Source: Paramuribaculum sp. (GTDB lineage: Bacteria > Bacteroidota > Bacteroidia > Bacteroidales > Muribaculaceae). Taken from it: DNA of 64,000 nucleotides. A program made the position numbers and the translations under genes. The DNA lies in the NCBI GenBank assembly GCA_022511125.1, contig JAFLSD010000008.1, positions 1 through 64,000 of the forward strand. Reading direction: 5' to 3'. Under the pieces are notes generated by a model. The model was not told the origin of the DNA. It worked only from the letters and a program-made list of their open reading frames with translations, and did no database searches. Shown here piece by piece: positions 62,701-64,000 of this stretch; position 1 is the first letter of the stretch; each line of letters begins with the position of its first letter.

Positions 62701-62804
62701 GCCCGGCCAAGAAGTGGGGCTTCGATCCTGAAACAGGTTCTTCCGACGGTTACTCTTATCCGGTATCTCGCGTTTATACATTCAGCGTAAATATTGGCTT
62801 CTAA
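59748..62804 (+). CDS. SusC/RagA-type TonB-linked outer-membrane transporter
   Basis: A 1018-residue importer from the ATG at 59748. An upstream in-frame ATG at 59562 would place 62 non-secretory residues before the signal peptide, so it is rejected. It has a signal peptide (1-21), a carboxypeptidase-D-like regulatory domain (about 24-105, RGVVIEAATDDPVPGATVK), then LDEVVVIGYGT, a plug domain (SMSIRGGGTPLFVIDNIV...GTAIYGQRAGNGIIIVTTKRG) and a 22-strand barrel ending VYTFSVNIGF. With SusD it takes up oligosaccharides, driven by TonB. The glycan is unknown. No anti-sigma/ECF pair is adjacent. Confidence 0.93.
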   Translation: MTRKLLLFLTCLSLMAGVAMARTVRGVVIEAATDDPVPGATVKCKSNPSIVTATDVDGNFTLNVPDNEKTLVVSFIGMLTQDVAITSDNLTIFLEEAANNLDEVVVIGYGTTTKRKTTTSVSVVKASEIEAVPVPNVSSAMAGRAAGLIVQQSGGGIDATSAMSIRGGGTPLFVIDNIVSEQREFNNLNPSDIESISILKDAAGTAIYGQRAGNGIIIVTTKRGQSGKVNVDYSYNISLSGPADLPKKLGSYEGALYVNMGNIYDGLAPTYSDQELQLYRDGTNPDYPNVDWQKEVLRSYAPEQRHLLTITGGSERVKAYTALSYYDQQSIYRQNTLNYKRYNARTNINIDIKEIGLNITTGLEAYITNRRDPAIGYYGVWSHIQNKTPMNIARNPFGQPYSGTTDNPLLDISDKGGYTKADNTNVRGTIDATWMVPWVKGLSIVGRASYAALTVRSKVWSMRDGGYTWDGTPVTPTPPSLTKTANYYDYYTTQLFANYNRDFGMNNIELTLGVEANGSSYDTNSLARSQYVLDVDQIGAGPVGTQTNSASDGVQYRNASLIFRAHYDYGARYIAEFALRHDGADKFPKNHRWGTFFSGSLGWNVSEESFWKESQLSQVWNMFKIRGSIGEIGQDSGIGHYDYVSSYNMSSRGAFLGGTWYQTFSEGALPSPDISWYTQRDFNVGIDFALFQNAFSGSVDYFYKSTKGYLASPSNVGYTAPLGQSLPIVKSDGESRRRGVDFTLQYNGRAGDFSYQIGGNFTFYDERWNINPFESEASLKNPYTRSTQVDLNYYGSLYKNLGYFTGYEDILNSVWRVSSTNIMAGDLKYYDFNGDGKLDGNDQYRMGKGSSPQGNFGINLAGQYKGFYLTMLWQGATSYNLYAGTERMNGAGNGALQGLPVKYDYQTDIWTPDHTNSLYPRQHSSSSWTNINNGVGSDFWLINAQYIRLKNMTIGYDFKHMLLKKTKWLSKLNLSLTGYNLLTFSPAKKWGFDPETGSSDGYSYPVSRVYTFSVNIGF

Positions 62805-62824
62805 CCTAAAAGGAAAAACAGAAT

Positions 62825-64000
62825 ATGAAAAAAATATATTTATTACCACTCGCTTTAGGTTTGGGTCTCGCAACACAGAGTTGTAATGACTTTCTCGACA
62901 CCAAACCGTCGGAAATTTACAGTCCCGACCTCGTATGGGGTAGCGCAGCCAACGTAGAGGCGTTCATCATGAACTACTACGGTACGGCTTCCGGCTGGTA
63001 CAGAGATCCGGCAACATGGGATTATAGATTCTCAAACAACATGGTAGGATGTCGCGCTTCTTGCCCTTGGGAAGCACAAGGTTATGTAGAACCCTCCGAC
63101 AACTATGCCGGCCTTAACGGACGCTTCAGCTATATCCGTGCCTGCAATATGATAATCGAGCAGTGCAGCAACAGCGAAGTACTCGATCCGTCAGAAAAAG
63201 CAAAATACTCAGCAATGGGTAAACTGCTCCGCGCTATGTGCTACTACGATTTCGCCCGCAAAACAGGTAGATTCGTATGGGTAGGCGAAGTTCTCGACAA
63301 TGATTCAAACTTCGACATCCCTCTGACAAGCAGCATCGTCGAAAGTTACAGCCTAGTACTGAAAGATCTCCGCGAAGCAATTCCGGATCTGACCACCGCC
63401 AGACTCGCCGGCGCTCCGAATAAAAACTTCGCTCTTGCACTTCTTTCGGAGGTATGCCTGACAGCTGCAGCTTATACCAACGACTCTCCGCAGCTCCAGC
63501 AGAACGGCGTTAGCCTCTATCAGGAAGCAATCAATGCAGTTAACCAGATCTCAGGCGCATCGATCGATGCGAACTACGGCGACATTTTCAATGAAAACGG
63601 CGCTTACAGTTCGACCGACATCCTTCTCGCTTACTACTGGGATGAACTCTACACTTCTTTCCCAGGCACAAACATGATCAACCTCGTGGCTAACGTAACA
63701 GACGAAAAGCTCCGTCAGGCTAACTGTTCTCCGCTGTGGAATAACGCTCCAGAACACCTCTTCGAAGCATGGCTCGACTACACTCCGTCGCAAAACCTCG
63801 TAGACGCTTACTTAGTGATCGACGAACAGGATGGACAGGCCAAGCCGCTTTATGAAACTTCGCAGTGGTTGAACAACGTGACTGAAGTAGGTGAGGATGA
63901 AATATTTGAAGTGGTAGACCACTGGGATAACGATGTAGTTTACAAAGGCTTTATCCTGAACGATCCGAGCGGTGCCAACGGAAATATCAGTGACCTGATG
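62825..64000 (+). CDS. SusD/RagB-type glycan-binding lipoprotein (partial, 3' end outside window)
   Basis: 392 codons are visible without a stop. The signal peptide ends in a lipobox (LATQSC, Cys at 19), followed by NDFLDTKPSEIYSP, the usual SusD start. TPR-like helices follow, including GLNGRFSYIRACNMIIEQ and the segment KLLRAMCYYDFARKTGRFVWV, which fits the SusD consensus closely. It would sit on the cell surface as lid of the SusC transporter encoded 20 bases upstream. The C-terminal part lies outside the window. Confidence 0.92.
   Translation, partial: MKKIYLLPLALGLGLATQSCNDFLDTKPSEIYSPDLVWGSAANVEAFIMNYYGTASGWYRDPATWDYRFSNNMVGCRASCPWEAQGYVEPSDNYAGLNGRFSYIRACNMIIEQCSNSEVLDPSEKAKYSAMGKLLRAMCYYDFARKTGRFVWVGEVLDNDSNFDIPLTSSIVESYSLVLKDLREAIPDLTTARLAGAPNKNFALALLSEVCLTAAAYTNDSPQLQQNGVSLYQEAINAVNQISGASIDANYGDIFNENGAYSSTDILLAYYWDELYTSFPGTNMINLVANVTDEKLRQANCSPLWNNAPEHLFEAWLDYTPSQNLVDAYLVIDEQDGQAKPLYETSQWLNNVTEVGEDEIFEVVDHWDNDVVYKGFILNDPSGANGNISDLM

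Noticed and set aside
1-64000. CRISPR arrays, rRNA operons, complete tRNA genes, insertion sequences
   Set aside because: Looked for by eye on both strands. No repeat-spacer pattern, rRNA segment, complete cloverleaf or transposase was seen.

Overview
The window is a stretch of Bacteroidales chromosome. The best guess is Muribaculaceae or a close relative, but this is inferred from gene content only. The evidence is: TAnnTTTG promoter boxes upstream of most transcription units, an Nqr sodium pump, a SusC/SusD pair, a B. fragilis-type sialic acid pathway (lyase plus ManNAc 2-epimerase), an exbB-exbD-exbD-tonB order, and a subtilase with a type IX-like C-terminal sorting domain. Core genes are intact and dense, and the window opens in an AT-rich integrated element.

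Left edge (1-about 3000): the right end of an integrative mobilizable element. It holds a MobC-like protein running off the window, hairpins that may belong to an oriT, a small membrane protein and a tyrosine integrase. It abuts the 5' half of a tRNA-Ser(GGA) gene that stops inside the anticodon stem. Iterated GCGCAAAC boxes at 11-bp spacing lie between the integrase and this fragment.

3.2-19.5 kb is mostly housekeeping: lptB-like ABC ATPase, CPBP protease, trmN6, engB, a tiny Cys-rich protein, an ATP-grasp-like protein with an apparently leaderless mRNA, Fe-alcohol dehydrogenase plus acyltransferase, rpsP, trxA, dnaE, trpS, and the TonB energising operon. 19.7-25.6 kb is nqrABCDEF. 25.9-33.0 kb carries an aminotransferase with a LolC/E-type permease, rsfS-ftsH, and a biotin-dependent carboxyltransferase subunit. 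33-35.2 kb has two secreted proteins of unknown function flanking ribosomal protein L31.

35.3-46.3 kb is a leftward sialic acid catabolic operon: MFS transporter, NanA lyase, ManNAc/GlcNAc 2-epimerase, then three tandem paralogous two-esterase proteins. The last of these is fused to a NanM-type kelch mutarotase. The products would import sialic acid, remove O-acetyl groups, set the anomer, cleave to ManNAc plus pyruvate and epimerise to GlcNAc.

46.5-58.9 kb: a small outer-membrane barrel, ligA, a secreted protein, glutaminyl cyclase, sufE, a POT peptide transporter, an S8 protease, a DUF4494 protein, a YggS-type PLP protein, an FHS-type sugar transporter and a Cys-rich PepSY-like protein. 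58.9-64 kb: a long purine-rich, G-run-rich leader, then susC and the start of susD, which continues beyond the window.

The most unusual signals are a roughly 108-bp promoter-region repeat shared by the ATP-grasp gene and the susC leader with identical spacing, the broken tRNA-Ser at the element junction, and the triplicated double-esterase genes.
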